Source: a bacterium
Lineage (GTDB): Bacteria > Pseudomonadota > Gammaproteobacteria > Burkholderiales > Burkholderiaceae_C
Assembly (NCBI GenBank): GCA_030824555.1
Contig: JAVBXK010000011.1
Span: 62,001-126,000 of the forward strand
Direction of reading: 5' to 3'
DNA length: 64,000 bases
In this document: one piece after another, positions 18,914-27,771 of the stretch
Layout: every line of letters begins with the position of its first letter
Numbering within the stretch: the stretch's first letter is position 1
Program-made: the position numbers and the translations under genes
Notes under the pieces: model-generated
Database searches by the model: none
Told to the model about the DNA's origin: nothing
What the model saw: only the letters and a program-made list of their open reading frames with translations

Positions 18914-19828
18914 ATGACCCCATCGAAACGCGCTGTCCGTCCTGCAGCCGACGCCCCCGTGCGGCCCCCCCGTCAGGCGGCTCAGACAGCGCCCGTGTCC
19001 ACACCGGCTGTGCCAGCCAAGGTGGCAAGCAAAGCGGCAGCCAAAACGACTGTCGAAGCGGCTGTCAAAGCGACTACCCATGCGGGTGCCAAAGCGACAA
19101 CCCGAACTGCCGCGATCACGCGTGCCAAGTCAACGGACGCGGTGGCCGTCAAGGTATCTCGTACCCAGGTGGGCGCAAAGACGCTTGCCGTCAGCGCCGC
19201 CCGCACCACGTCAGACGCCGTGCGGCCCCGCCTGCGTGCCAAAGCGGTGGCGGCCGAGCAAGGTCTGGTCAGTGGGCTGGTCCACAGCCTTCAGGATTTG
19301 CCCACCAAACTGCTGGCCCGCCTGGGCACTGCCAGCGAACTGGCCGCCGTGCTGGTCAAGGCGCAAATGCCCAAACCGGCCAACAAGGCACTGGTTGACC
19401 AGGCTGCGCATTTCCTGCGCGACCTGCGCGAGGCCGCCCAGCTGTCGCTGGATGACCTGGCCAAAGCGCTGACGCTGGAAGACGCCTCGCTGCTGTCGCT
19501 GGTTGAAAGTGGCAAGGTGGGGCTGCCGTTCGACATCATCCTGCGCATGGCCACGGTGCTGGGCAAGAACGACCCGGTGGGTTTTGTGCTGAAGGTGACG
19601 CGGGCGTACAACCCCGGCATCTGGGCCACGCTGGACAAGCTGGGCATCGGCAAACTGGTGGTGCAAGCGGGGCGCGAGCGTGAATTTGCCAACATCTACC
19701 GCGCCAACGAGGCCGGGCGTCAGCTCAACGACGCCGAGTTTGCCGCTGCGTTGCGCTTCGTGGCAGCAGCCTTTGACACGGCAGTGGTGTGTCAGCAGCA
19801 GGCCAATGAACGGGGGGGGCAGTCATGA
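18914..19828 (+). CDS. Helix-turn-helix protein with histone-H1-like Ala/Lys/Thr-rich N-terminus
   Basis: Predicted DNA-binding protein of 304 residues. Residues about 1-110 are low-complexity and basic with degenerate repeats (KVASKAAAKTTVEAAVKATTHAGAK...), resembling the H1-like tails of AlgP-type proteins. Residues about 160-220 hold an XRE-like helix-turn-helix (REAAQLSLDDLAKALTLEDASLLSLVESGKVGLPFDIILRMATVLG). The C-terminal helical domain (ANIYRANEAGRQLNDAEFAAALRFVAAAFD) is uncharacterised. Its stop overlaps the start of the following membrane-protein gene (ATGA), so the two are coupled. No target was identified. Confidence 0.75.
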   Translation: MTPSKRAVRPAADAPVRPPRQAAQTAPVSTPAVPAKVASKAAAKTTVEAAVKATTHAGAKATTRTAAITRAKSTDAVAVKVSRTQVGAKTLAVSAARTTSDAVRPRLRAKAVAAEQGLVSGLVHSLQDLPTKLLARLGTASELAAVLVKAQMPKPANKALVDQAAHFLRDLREAAQLSLDDLAKALTLEDASLLSLVESGKVGLPFDIILRMATVLGKNDPVGFVLKVTRAYNPGIWATLDKLGIGKLVVQAGREREFANIYRANEAGRQLNDAEFAAALRFVAAAFDTAVVCQQQANERGGQS

Positions 19829-20295
19829 TGGCACCTGTTCATACCTTGCGCGCCGTGTTTGCACTCAGCGTGTTCGCCTGCTCGGTCATTTTGGTGCTGT
19901 TTGTGCGGGGCAGGGTGACGTGGACCGACGCGTTCTGGGTTCAGCTGTTCGTGGCCGCTTTCGTCGTCTGCCTGGGCATCTGCCTCATCGCATTCCGCCA
20001 CGGCGACATGAGGCTGCGGGACGTGTCGTTGGCGGTGCTCGCCAAGGTATTTTTCCCCCAGCTTGTGTTCATGTACATCGCCTCGGCTGTGGGCATCACG
20101 CTGGTCTCTATGGTGGTCATCTATGCCATCACGGCCTCGGTACAGAGCTCTGTCGCACTGGCTGTCATTGCCGGGTTGTGGCTTGCGCTTTGGTTCGCGC
20201 CGGGCGTGGCGTCACTCACCACTTGGCGCAAGCTGCGCGCCTTGCGCGGTGCGCCCGATCAGTACAGGTCGGTGTCGGCCAGGGTGAGGGCGTAA
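19825..20295 (+). CDS. Small four-span membrane protein
   Basis: Uncharacterised integral membrane protein of 156 residues with about four hydrophobic segments (12-33, 38-60, 75-100, 108-130), ending in a charged cytoplasmic tail. The ATG overlaps the stop of the HTH gene by four bases, indicating translational coupling and a related role. Its 3' end overlaps the convergent acetyltransferase-like gene by 37 bp. No family was recognised. Confidence 0.7.
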   Translation: MMAPVHTLRAVFALSVFACSVILVLFVRGRVTWTDAFWVQLFVAAFVVCLGICLIAFRHGDMRLRDVSLAVLAKVFFPQLVFMYIASAVGITLVSMVVIYAITASVQSSVALAVIAGLWLALWFAPGVASLTTWRKLRALRGAPDQYRSVSARVRA

Positions 20296-21251
20296 TGCTG
20301 GTTGATGTCTTGGGCGCTGTGCAGTGGGCTGTACAGCGTGAAAGCCGGCAACACGGGCAACGGCGACTGACCGCCTGACCAGCCCAGCTGCCGCAGGGCG
20401 CGTTGTTCGGGGCAGGCGTTGGCCATGTAAGTGACCACTTGCGTGATGCCTTGCCTGCCCAGCCAGTGGACCAGCTGGGTCCAGGCGTCGCGAACTTGCT
20501 GGGGTTGGGTGGGCAGGATGCAGTCAACCAGCACAGCCTGGGTACCCTTGGACAGCCGCCACACCATGTAACCCAACGGGATGGGTTCGGTGGCGCTGCG
20601 CAAGGCAAAGCAGTGGTAGGTGTGACCCTGGCGCGGGTCGAAGCGCCAGGCCAGAAAGGCTTGGTCGCGTACCAGGCTCCAACGCACTTGCTGGCTGCGC
20701 TGTGCCCAAAGCGCTGTCCATTCGGCGTGCTCAAAGTGGGTGATGCCCAGCTGCACGCTGCAGCCGGGCTGCGCCGAGCCTGGCACCACCGGGCTTTGCA
20801 GCCAGGTCCCCCCCTGAAAGGGTTGGAGGTTGCCCGCCAGAAACGCCAGTTTCATGCGCCGGTTGAGCCCAAAGCCTAGGCCCAGCGCGGCAAAGTCGCG
20901 CTGGTGGGCTTGAAAGGCGGTTTCCATTTGCACGTAAGGCGCGTGCTTGCCACCGTTGCGCCATCGGGGGTGGCTGAAGCTGTCGGAGCCGTGCAACACA
21001 GTGGCTTCGGTACCGTTGAGTTGCGCACGTTGCGCCGTGGCACCCAGGAATGCAATCACACCGTCCTGAGGGTGGCAGGCTACCCAACCCCGCCAGGCTT
21101 GGGGTTGGTGGGTACGGAATTTCCAGGCCCAGGTTTCGGGGGTGTGGCAGTCGAGAAAGCTGTGGGCAAAGCCGGCTTGGACCAACGGCCAGTCGGCATC
21201 GGTCATTTCACGGACGGTGTAGCTGGCTTCAGTGGGGGCAGCGGTGTTCAT
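20259..21251 (-). CDS. GNAT-like acetyltransferase, glycan-cluster associated
   Basis: 330-residue protein with a GNAT-type N-terminal region (YTVREMTDADWPLVQAGFAHSF, WAWKFRTHQP) similar to acetyltransferase-like proteins near polysaccharide and glycosylation loci. The middle region has FGLNRRMKLAFLAGNLQPF, and a second GNAT-like half contains QVRDAWTQLVHWLGRQGITQVVTYMAN. Its start overlaps the stop of the upstream PIG-L/glycosyltransferase gene by four bases (21248-21251), so it is translationally coupled to it. It probably modifies an amino-sugar, but the acceptor is unknown. Confidence 0.65.
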   Translation of the reverse strand: MNTAAPTEASYTVREMTDADWPLVQAGFAHSFLDCHTPETWAWKFRTHQPQAWRGWVACHPQDGVIAFLGATAQRAQLNGTEATVLHGSDSFSHPRWRNGGKHAPYVQMETAFQAHQRDFAALGLGFGLNRRMKLAFLAGNLQPFQGGTWLQSPVVPGSAQPGCSVQLGITHFEHAEWTALWAQRSQQVRWSLVRDQAFLAWRFDPRQGHTYHCFALRSATEPIPLGYMVWRLSKGTQAVLVDCILPTQPQQVRDAWTQLVHWLGRQGITQVVTYMANACPEQRALRQLGWSGGQSPLPVLPAFTLYSPLHSAQDINQHYALTLADTDLY

Positions 21252-24200
21252 GCGGAGGTTTGCAAACCGGCGGATGTGGGGCTGGCGGTGGCGGCAGCGG
21301 GCACTTGCACGATGAAACTGGCCACATAGTCGCGCTGGTAGACGAGGCTGTGGCGTTCGGTGAGAAGGTCTCCCCAGCGATCAACCAGGCGCTGGCCAGC
21401 AGCGAGTATTTCGTTGAGCTTGTCTGGGCTGTCGGGCAGGCCCCGGGTGCGGGATTCGTGGTGGATGCCTGTCACGTCGCTGGCTTGGACGATGCGGTAG
21501 CCCAGGCGGCGAACATGGAGGCAATAGTCCACGTCGTTGAAGGAGATGGCAAACCGTTCATCGAAGCCGCCACATTGGTTGAACACGCTCATGGGGGTGA
21601 GCATGCAGGCGCCTGTGACGGCCGAGACGTTGCGCGGCATGCGCAGGCCTGCACATTGTTCGCTGTTTCTGATGTTGTGGGCAGCCTGGCGGGGGTTGGT
21701 GGTGGTGACGATGCCATCGTGCTGTATGCCGCCACCGTCTTGCGGTGCGTACATGAGCCGCATGCCGACCGCGCCGATGGCGGGGCCGAGCGTGAGGTAG
21801 CGCGCGAGTTGTTGCAGGGTGTCGGGCGCGGCCCATTCGACATCGTCGTTGAGGAACAGCACCCATGGGGTGGTGCATTGGCGCGCTGCGGCATTGTTGA
21901 GTGCAGCCCAGTTGAAGGGCCTGTTGTCGTGCACCACGCGGGCGTTGGGCCAGCTGGCCACTTCGCTGAGCAGGCGGTGGGTGTGGGCGTCAGCGGGGTC
22001 AACGCGGTTGGCCACCAGGTGAATGTGCAACTGCGGGTAGGTGCTGGCCTGCAACGACGCCAGCAGGCGTTGCAGGTCGCTGGGGTTGCTGTGGGTCAGC
22101 ACCACTGCCGTGAGGGGTTGCAAGGGGGCTGCCCAGGTGTGCCTCACGCCGGGTCCACCTTCGGTGGGAAAGTGGTTGGCAATGTGTGTGGCACCCAGGC
22201 GCTGAAGGTGGTTTTGGGTTGCCGTGAGTGCCGCTTGCAGCACGTAGGGTTTGGAGGCGAGCGAGTAGGCCGTGGACGTTTCGCTGGCGCGCCAGTCGTA
22301 CAGCGATTGCGGAATGTGCCCCACGTTCAGGTTGGGCAACGATGCGAGGCGCAACCACATGTCCCAGTCCTGGCACCCGTCGAGGCCCGGGGTCAGCCCC
22401 CCGATCGCATCGAACACGTCGCGCCGCACGAGGCTCAGGTGGTTCATATAGCTCAGGTGCAGCAGGGTTTCGGGCGACCAGGCGGGTTTGCAAAAGGTGT
22501 TGATGCGCTGACCGTTGCGGTCGACGGTGTCGCTGTCGGTGTAGAGGGCTTGCAGCCCGGGTTGCTGGTGAATGGCTTTGACGGCTTCGAGCAGGGCATC
22601 GGGGTGCAGCCTGTCGTCGTGGTCGACGAAGGTGATCCACTGCCCCGTTGCGTGGGTGTAAGCGCTTGTGGTGGCGGCGACGATGCCCTGACGATGGGTG
22701 TGCGTGTGCAGCTTGATGCGGGTGTCGCTGCCAGCCAGGTGCTGGAGCATGCGGCAAATGGTTGGCGAGGTGCTGGCGTCGTCAGCCAGACAAAGCTCCC
22801 AATGGGGGTAACTTTGTTGCAGCACAGAGTGAATGGCTTCGGTCAGGAAGTTGGGCTCTGGGTCGCACACGGGCATGAGCACGGTGACCAGGGGACCGAT
22901 GTGGCTCATGGTGAGGCCGAGCAACCGGGGCCAGGGGGCCAGGCCGGGTGTGGCGGGGACCAGCTGATCTGCCCACAGATGCTGTTCAAGCTGCTGACGA
23001 TGCAGTTCTTCTAGCTGGGTTTGCTGCGTGGCGCTGGTTTGCTCCAGTGCCGCATGGCGGGCTTGCAGGTCGGCAAGCTGTGAACGTGTGCTTTCGGCAA
23101 ACTGCTGAAAGACATAGAACTGCTTGAAGGTGAGTTGGTCGAAGAGCTTCTTGCACACCACGGGTGTCCACGCCAGGTAGCCTTTGTGGTGGTGCAGGTC
23201 GTTGATGTCGCTGGATTGGTTGGGGTCGGGGTAGAGGCGGTATTCGGCAACAGTGGCATCTACACGGCGGAATTGCCAGCCATCGAGCTCGGCGCGCAGC
23301 AAAAAGTCCCAGTCTTCGTAGGCAGCAAGGGCTTCGTCAAAACGGATTTGCCTGGCCCTGCGCAAGCGGCACACATAGGTGTGCAGCGGGATGTGATTGC
23401 CCAGCATGAGCCTGCCTTCACGATAAGGCTCGGTGTTGACCTGTTCACGGCCTTGTACCTGAACCGTGGCCCCATGGCGGGTGCACACCACACGCTCGTA
23501 ATTGCCGTAGGCGAGGTCGAGCAGGGGGTCCGACTGGAGTTCGGTGATGAGTGTGGACACATGGTGGCTTTGCCATACATCGTCTTGGTCCAGAAACGCC
23601 AGGTATTCGCCACTGGCGTGCGCCAGGCCCAGGTTGAGGTTAGCCGAGCGGCCACCCGGACCCCGGAGCACGTGGGCCATAAGGCCAGGCGCCAGACTGG
23701 GTGGCGGCGCCTCGCCATGCCAGATGACCCAGACTTCGAGTTGGTCGTATTCCTGTTCTTCGATGCTGCGCAGGGCGTGGGCGAGCAGTTCGTGGTCATC
23801 CGCGCGGACGATGACCGACACCAGGGGCTGGTGCTCGAAGAAGTTTTGAGGGCTGCCATCCCACTGGTAACTCAGGTAGCCCTCGGCGGCATCGCAACCC
23901 GCCGATGCGCCACGCAATGCGCACAGGCCGGTGATCCACTGCAGGTAATTGAAGCTGGGTAACTGCGAGGCATGCATGGCCATGGCATCGAGCTTGGTGC
24001 TGAGGGCAACGGGCTCGAAATGGTTGCATTGGGCAAGGGGCGTGGTGGTTTCGTAAAACATGAGCACGCCAGCCCATTGACCCATGATCGCACTGAGCAC
24101 GCCACGGGTGAGGCGGCGGTGGTCCGGGTGGGCCTCTGTCGGGCTGGGCAAGGCTATGTGCGAGGGGTTGAACTCTCTCACCAGTTGCAGGTAGCGTGCC

Positions 24201-24442
24201 CTGATGTCCAACCCCATGGGAAGGGCCCCGTCGGGATATCGCCAAAAATGGGCGTCAGGCAGGCCAAGGTACGACAGCGCAGCTTGGGTTTCGCGTTCAC
24301 GAACTGCAGGGGCAGCGGCCAGCTGGCCATCGGTGATGACGACGACGCGAACGCCGCCGCCGCTCTGAGCTGTGCGAAGCATGAGGCCGGTGCAGCCCAG
24401 TATGTCGTCGTCGGGGTGGGGGGCCAGTACCAGAAGGCGCAT
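21248..24442 (-). CDS. PIG-L deacetylase fused to multiple GT2 glycosyltransferase domains
   Basis: 1064-residue multidomain enzyme. Residues 1-200: PIG-L/LmbE Zn-dependent N-acetylglucosamine deacetylase (LAPHPDDDILG and HPDHRR metal motifs). Residues about 207-430: GT-A family 2 domain (VSVIVRADDHELL, LDQDDVW). Residues 450-490: coiled coil. Residues about 518-745: a second GT2 (VTVLMPVCDPEPNFL, FVDHDDRLHPDAL). Residues about 775-1030: a third GT2 (TAVVLTHSNPSDLQRLL, LFLNDDVEW, FDERFAISFNDVDYCLHVRRLG). No membrane span was seen, so it is likely cytoplasmic and builds or remodels a glycan containing a de-N-acetylated sugar. Flanked by two acetyltransferase genes on the same strand. Confidence 0.88.
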   Translation of the reverse strand: MRLLVLAPHPDDDILGCTGLMLRTAQSGGGVRVVVITDGQLAAAPAVRERETQAALSYLGLPDAHFWRYPDGALPMGLDIRARYLQLVREFNPSHIALPSPTEAHPDHRRLTRGVLSAIMGQWAGVLMFYETTTPLAQCNHFEPVALSTKLDAMAMHASQLPSFNYLQWITGLCALRGASAGCDAAEGYLSYQWDGSPQNFFEHQPLVSVIVRADDHELLAHALRSIEEQEYDQLEVWVIWHGEAPPPSLAPGLMAHVLRGPGGRSANLNLGLAHASGEYLAFLDQDDVWQSHHVSTLITELQSDPLLDLAYGNYERVVCTRHGATVQVQGREQVNTEPYREGRLMLGNHIPLHTYVCRLRRARQIRFDEALAAYEDWDFLLRAELDGWQFRRVDATVAEYRLYPDPNQSSDINDLHHHKGYLAWTPVVCKKLFDQLTFKQFYVFQQFAESTRSQLADLQARHAALEQTSATQQTQLEELHRQQLEQHLWADQLVPATPGLAPWPRLLGLTMSHIGPLVTVLMPVCDPEPNFLTEAIHSVLQQSYPHWELCLADDASTSPTICRMLQHLAGSDTRIKLHTHTHRQGIVAATTSAYTHATGQWITFVDHDDRLHPDALLEAVKAIHQQPGLQALYTDSDTVDRNGQRINTFCKPAWSPETLLHLSYMNHLSLVRRDVFDAIGGLTPGLDGCQDWDMWLRLASLPNLNVGHIPQSLYDWRASETSTAYSLASKPYVLQAALTATQNHLQRLGATHIANHFPTEGGPGVRHTWAAPLQPLTAVVLTHSNPSDLQRLLASLQASTYPQLHIHLVANRVDPADAHTHRLLSEVASWPNARVVHDNRPFNWAALNNAAARQCTTPWVLFLNDDVEWAAPDTLQQLARYLTLGPAIGAVGMRLMYAPQDGGGIQHDGIVTTTNPRQAAHNIRNSEQCAGLRMPRNVSAVTGACMLTPMSVFNQCGGFDERFAISFNDVDYCLHVRRLGYRIVQASDVTGIHHESRTRGLPDSPDKLNEILAAGQRLVDRWGDLLTERHSLVYQRDYVASFIVQVPAAATASPTSAGLQTSA

Positions 24443-24460
24443 GGGCGTGGGGCCGCTTTG

Positions 24461-25069
24461 TCAGGGTGAGTGAGGGAACATGGCGGAGCTCAAGGGTGCC
24501 AAGCGTTGCAGCAGCTTGCGGGTGGTGCCGTCGCTCCATTCGGAGGCCAGAAGGGCATACCGCAGCAGGTCTTGCCGGGTACCGTCGGGGGCAAGCATCT
24601 CCAGCCTGAGAACCGCTTCGAGTGGAATGTCCAGAGACTTGAGCAGCCGGATGGCCTGGGTATTGGCAGGCGACACGCAAAACACCACTTTGTGCAGGTT
24701 TGCAAATGCAGTTTCAAGCACCCAATGCAGTGCCTCAAGGGTGATTCTGGTGCCCTGACGGTGAAACATGCCCATGGACAGCTCGGCTTTCAGATTGGTG
24801 CTGTCTATGGCGCCGAGGCAAATGAACCCCACAGGCTGCAGGCGGTGAGCCGAAACGATGAGGGCTTCGATTTCTGGCCGGGGAGACAGCTTGGTGAGCC
24901 ATTCGTTGCGCTCGACCAAGCTGTTGATGGCGTGCTCTTCAGGCTTGTACCAAGGCCGATAAGCAGTCAGAACCGCCTTCACCTCCGCAAGGGGGTAGAG
25001 TTCTCGGATGTGCTGGGATGTCAGCTCTTGAAGGTGGCAATGCCGACCTGCAAAGAGAGTGGTGCTCAA
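24461..25069 (-). CDS. GNAT-family N-acetyltransferase (RimJ/RimL-like)
   Basis: 202-residue acetyltransferase. An N-terminal strand (LFAGRHCHLQELTSQHI) leads to the core ALIVSAHRLQPVGFICLGAIDSTNLKAELSMGMFHRQGTRITLEALHWVLETAFANLHKVVFCVSPANTQAIRLLKSLD, with the RxxGxG/A-like acetyl-CoA loop and the 'NTQAIRLLKSL' alpha-helix typical of the fold. It lies 18 bp upstream of the PIG-L/glycosyltransferase gene in the same direction, so it is probably cotranscribed and adds acetyl groups to a sugar or peptide in the same pathway. Confidence 0.8.
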   Translation of the reverse strand: MSTTLFAGRHCHLQELTSQHIRELYPLAEVKAVLTAYRPWYKPEEHAINSLVERNEWLTKLSPRPEIEALIVSAHRLQPVGFICLGAIDSTNLKAELSMGMFHRQGTRITLEALHWVLETAFANLHKVVFCVSPANTQAIRLLKSLDIPLEAVLRLEMLAPDGTRQDLLRYALLASEWSDGTTRKLLQRLAPLSSAMFPHSP

Positions 25070-25090
25070 AACGGCTCTGGCCCGTGGCCG

Positions 25091-25693
25091 TCAGTACACG
25101 ATCTGGCCATGTGGCCCAAAACTGGAGCAGGTGTTGACGGAAACCACATCGAGTTCGGAGACCTTGGCCTGACTCCAACTGACCGTACCAGCTGGAAACA
25201 CAATGGTCTGCATGTAGAACTTGGCGCCGTTGGTCAGGGCGTAGCCCTGGGAGGCCAGGATGCTGAGGTCGATGGCCACGGTGGCAGAAACCGATTCGCT
25301 GCCATTGGCGCCGATGGAGAGCGCTTTGGGAATGAACAGGTTCTGGGTACCAATTTTCAAATTGGGGTGGAAATTCTGGTTGCCGCCAAGGTTGGTGGAA
25401 GTGATGACATAAACCAGGTCCCTGTCGTTGAGGCCTGTCAGGACCACGCCGAGTTTGCTTGCGATGGCCCCGTTGAGGCTGCACACCGTTGCAGCACCGT
25501 CGTAAACCGGAGAAGACCCCAGCGAGTTCAGCTCTACAGCTTGGGTCACGGGCAGTTGAACCTGCGTGACTTGGTCGGTGATGACGGTGTAGAGAGACGG
25601 CGTCCAGGTTTGGACGGCCTCGGCGTTGCTCATCAAAAACGGCAGTGTTGCGGCCTTGCCGGTCATCAACAGTCTGGAAAATTTGCTTGCCAT
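25091..25693 (-). CDS. Uncharacterised 200-residue protein heading the glycan cluster
   Basis: Not recognised. From ATG 25693 (GGGAGTG upstream) the product begins MASKFSRLLMTGKAATLPFLM and is rich in Ser, Thr, Val, Asn and Gly, with predicted beta-strand character (LYTVITDQVTQVQLPVTQAVEL, ESVSATVAIDLSILASQGYALTNGAKFYMQTIVFPAGTVSW). It has two Cys residues and no clear signal peptide. The composition resembles surface or appendage subunits. As the first gene upstream of two acetyltransferases and a multi-glycosyltransferase, it could be the protein that the cluster decorates; this is inference only. The longer ORF start at 25867 adds an implausible Cys-rich leader. Confidence 0.6.
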   Translation of the reverse strand: MASKFSRLLMTGKAATLPFLMSNAEAVQTWTPSLYTVITDQVTQVQLPVTQAVELNSLGSSPVYDGAATVCSLNGAIASKLGVVLTGLNDRDLVYVITSTNLGGNQNFHPNLKIGTQNLFIPKALSIGANGSESVSATVAIDLSILASQGYALTNGAKFYMQTIVFPAGTVSWSQAKVSELDVVSVNTCSSFGPHGQIVY

Positions 25694-25944
25694 GTGCCAC
25701 TCCCAAGTTACGGACTTGAGATTTTCTGTCAAATGAGACCGTTTGACGTCACTATTTTCAAGCTTGATGCACAAATACAGCCATAGACACTTGGCGCAGG
25801 CCACGCAGGGGCACCCCGGCAACAGGCAAACGTGCGTGCGGGCAACGAATGGGGCGGGATGGCGCAATCACCTTCATGCAACAGGGCGATGCGCTGGGCC
25901 TGCCGCGGGCCAATCTGGTGGTGGGTGTTTCAATATTGAAAAAA

Positions 25945-25985
25945 GTAGCAAACTGTTGAATATTTAAAAGCGCTGAAAGCAAATT
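25945..25985 (+). repeat. Dispersed repeat, copy I
   Basis: GTAGCAAACTGTTGAATATTTAAAAGCGCTGAAAGCAAATTT lies directly upstream of the thioredoxin-like gene, over its expected promoter and leader. It shares the order AGCAAAC / TTGAATA / AAGCGCT / GCAAATTT with the other members, and is AT-rich against a GC-rich background. Confidence 0.55.
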
Positions 25986-25991
25986 TCATCA

Positions 25992-26321
25992 ATGAATACT
26001 CTGACCAAATCGTATCTGAGCGCCATCGAAGCACCTTCGCGGGCCGAGGTGGATGCCCTGCCAGGCCTCACCCTGCTGGAATTTGGTACCGGCTGGTGCC
26101 GCCATTGCCGTGCCGCTCAGCCCGCGCTGGCCGAAGCGCTGACGCCACACGCGCAGCTGCGCCACATCAAGGTGGAAGACGGGCCAGGGCACAAGCTGGG
26201 CCGCAGCTTTGGCGTCAAGCTGTGGCCCACGCTGTTGCTGCTGCGCGACGGGCAGGAGGTGGGGCGCTTGGTGCGGCCCACGGAAGTGGCCGAGATGGCT
26301 GCTGCATTGAATGCGGCGTAG
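25992..26321 (+). CDS. Thioredoxin-family protein
   Basis: Small cytosolic thioredoxin-fold protein of 109 residues. LLEFGTGWCRHCRAAQPALAEAL carries the redox CxxC as WCRHC rather than the canonical WCGPC, and VKLWPTLLLLRDGQEVGRLV contains the cis-Pro strand. The unusual Arg-His dipeptide in the active site should raise the redox potential compared with thioredoxin 1. Single gene, followed 57 bp later by a diguanylate cyclase gene. Confidence 0.88.
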   Translation: MNTLTKSYLSAIEAPSRAEVDALPGLTLLEFGTGWCRHCRAAQPALAEALTPHAQLRHIKVEDGPGHKLGRSFGVKLWPTLLLLRDGQEVGRLVRPTEVAEMAAALNAA

Positions 26322-26378
26322 CGCTGCCACGGTGCCCGCGACAATCGGCACGCCGGGCAACCCGCTGAAACCACCAAA

Positions 26379-27527
26379 ATGACCCTCAACGTCCCCACCA
26401 TGCTTGCGATGATCGTCATCACCAATCTGGTGATGACGATCGCCTTGTGGGTCGTTGCCTATGGGCGGGAGATTCCGGGCCTCAAATCGCTGGCCTGGGG
26501 CATGTTTGCCAACACAGGCATCTATGCGCTGTATGGGCTGCAGGGCACCATTTCGGAATGGCTGGCCGTCAGCCTGCCCAACACCCTGGGTTCGCTGGTG
26601 GTGGTGCTTTTTTTGCGCGCCGCACTTCAGTTGCGGGGGGCGCAGCTGTCCAGGGTGTGGACGCTGTTGCCACTGCTGGCAGTGTTCCTGGCCAGCACCT
26701 TGCTGCTGGAGCACCGGGCCGCCCGCATCATTGTGGTCAATGCCGTGCTGGCTTGCCAAGAAGGGTCGGTCCTGTGGGCCTTGCTGCGCCACGGGGGCAT
26801 TGGCATCGGCCGTGGGCGCCACATCCTGGCCGCCAGCACCACGCTGCTGATGCTGATGTTTGCCTTCCGCAGCCTGGCCGTTGCCCTGGGGTGGCTGCCT
26901 GCCACGCCGGTGGTGGTGGGCGGTGTCCTGCCCACGGTGACGTACCTGGTGACCTATTTGGCGGTGGTGTTCATTGCGTTCGGCTTCGTCCTCGTAGCGA
27001 CCGAACTGACCGCAGAACAGAATCGTCGCCTGGCCATGGAAGATGCACTGACCTGCCTGCCCAACCGCCGCGCCGTGCTCGAAGCCCTGGCCCGGCACTG
27101 TTCGGCGGCGCAACGCAATGCACGGCCACTGACCGTGCTGCTGCTGGACATCGACCACTTCAAACAGGTGAACGACCACCACGGCCACCCGGCCGGGGAC
27201 GAGGTGCTGCAGCGCATTGCACACACCATCCGCCAGCGCCTGCGTGCGCAGGACATGGCAGGCCGCTTTGGTGGCGAAGAATTTCTGGTGCTGCTGCCCG
27301 AGACTGCCCCAGAGGGCGGCCTGACCTTGGCCGAAGCCCTGCGCGAAGCCGTTGCCACCACCACCATCGTGATCGGCGACAAGGTGCTGCAGGTCACGGC
27401 CAGCATCGGCCTGTATGGCACCGAGGTGTGCACGGCCGACCACAACGGGGACCTGCTGGTTCGCGGTGCCGATGCCGCGCTGTATGCCGCCAAGGCAGGC
27501 GGGCGAAACCGGACGGTGATGGGCTGA
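26379..27527 (+). CDS. Membrane-bound diguanylate cyclase
   Basis: 382-residue GGDEF protein synthesising cyclic di-GMP from GTP. Residues 1-205 form about six to seven hydrophobic segments (a 7TM-like sensor of unknown ligand). Residues about 215-380 are the GGDEF domain, with DALTCLPNRRAVLEAL at its start, LDIDHFKQVNDHHGHPAGDEVL, and the active-site variant GRFGGEEFLVLLPE. GGEEF is catalytically competent in the family. No clear inhibitory RxxD site was identified immediately before GGEEF. Monocistronic. Confidence 0.93.
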   Translation: MTLNVPTMLAMIVITNLVMTIALWVVAYGREIPGLKSLAWGMFANTGIYALYGLQGTISEWLAVSLPNTLGSLVVVLFLRAALQLRGAQLSRVWTLLPLLAVFLASTLLLEHRAARIIVVNAVLACQEGSVLWALLRHGGIGIGRGRHILAASTTLLMLMFAFRSLAVALGWLPATPVVVGGVLPTVTYLVTYLAVVFIAFGFVLVATELTAEQNRRLAMEDALTCLPNRRAVLEALARHCSAAQRNARPLTVLLLDIDHFKQVNDHHGHPAGDEVLQRIAHTIRQRLRAQDMAGRFGGEEFLVLLPETAPEGGLTLAEALREAVATTTIVIGDKVLQVTASIGLYGTEVCTADHNGDLLVRGADAALYAAKAGGRNRTVMG

Positions 27528-27678
27528 GAAGTGTCGCCCACGCAGCGGCTGGGTGAGTGGTCTGCCACGTGGCGATATCGAAGGGCAACATTGAAACAAT
27601 TCCCCGCAGCAGTTTGGGGAAACGCTTCACTCTCCCCCTCAGCTCCCTTCGCAGGTCATGGTCTGAATCTCTGAATAC

Positions 27679-27724
27679 ATAGCAGTCAGTAGCCGTTGAA
27701 TATGCGGTAAGTCCACTTTTTATT
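27679..27724. repeat. Dispersed repeat, copy J
   Basis: ATAGCAGTCAGTAGCCGTTGAATATGCGGTAAGTCCACTTTTTATT lies between the diguanylate cyclase gene and convergent kynA. It matches the family layout TAGC ... TTGAATATGCGGTA ... CACTTTTT, but its stem is eroded. The rest of the 244-bp intergenic region shows nothing further. Confidence 0.5.
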
Positions 27725-27771
27725 CAAAGTTTCAGGTCGGCCCACCTCCCTCGCAGGCCAGCCCTTTCCCC

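Noticed and set aside
21050-23014. 654-residue plus-strand ORF opposite the PIG-L/glycosyltransferase gene
   Set aside because: Antisense shadow; no domain recognised, while the minus strand encodes clear GT2 motifs.
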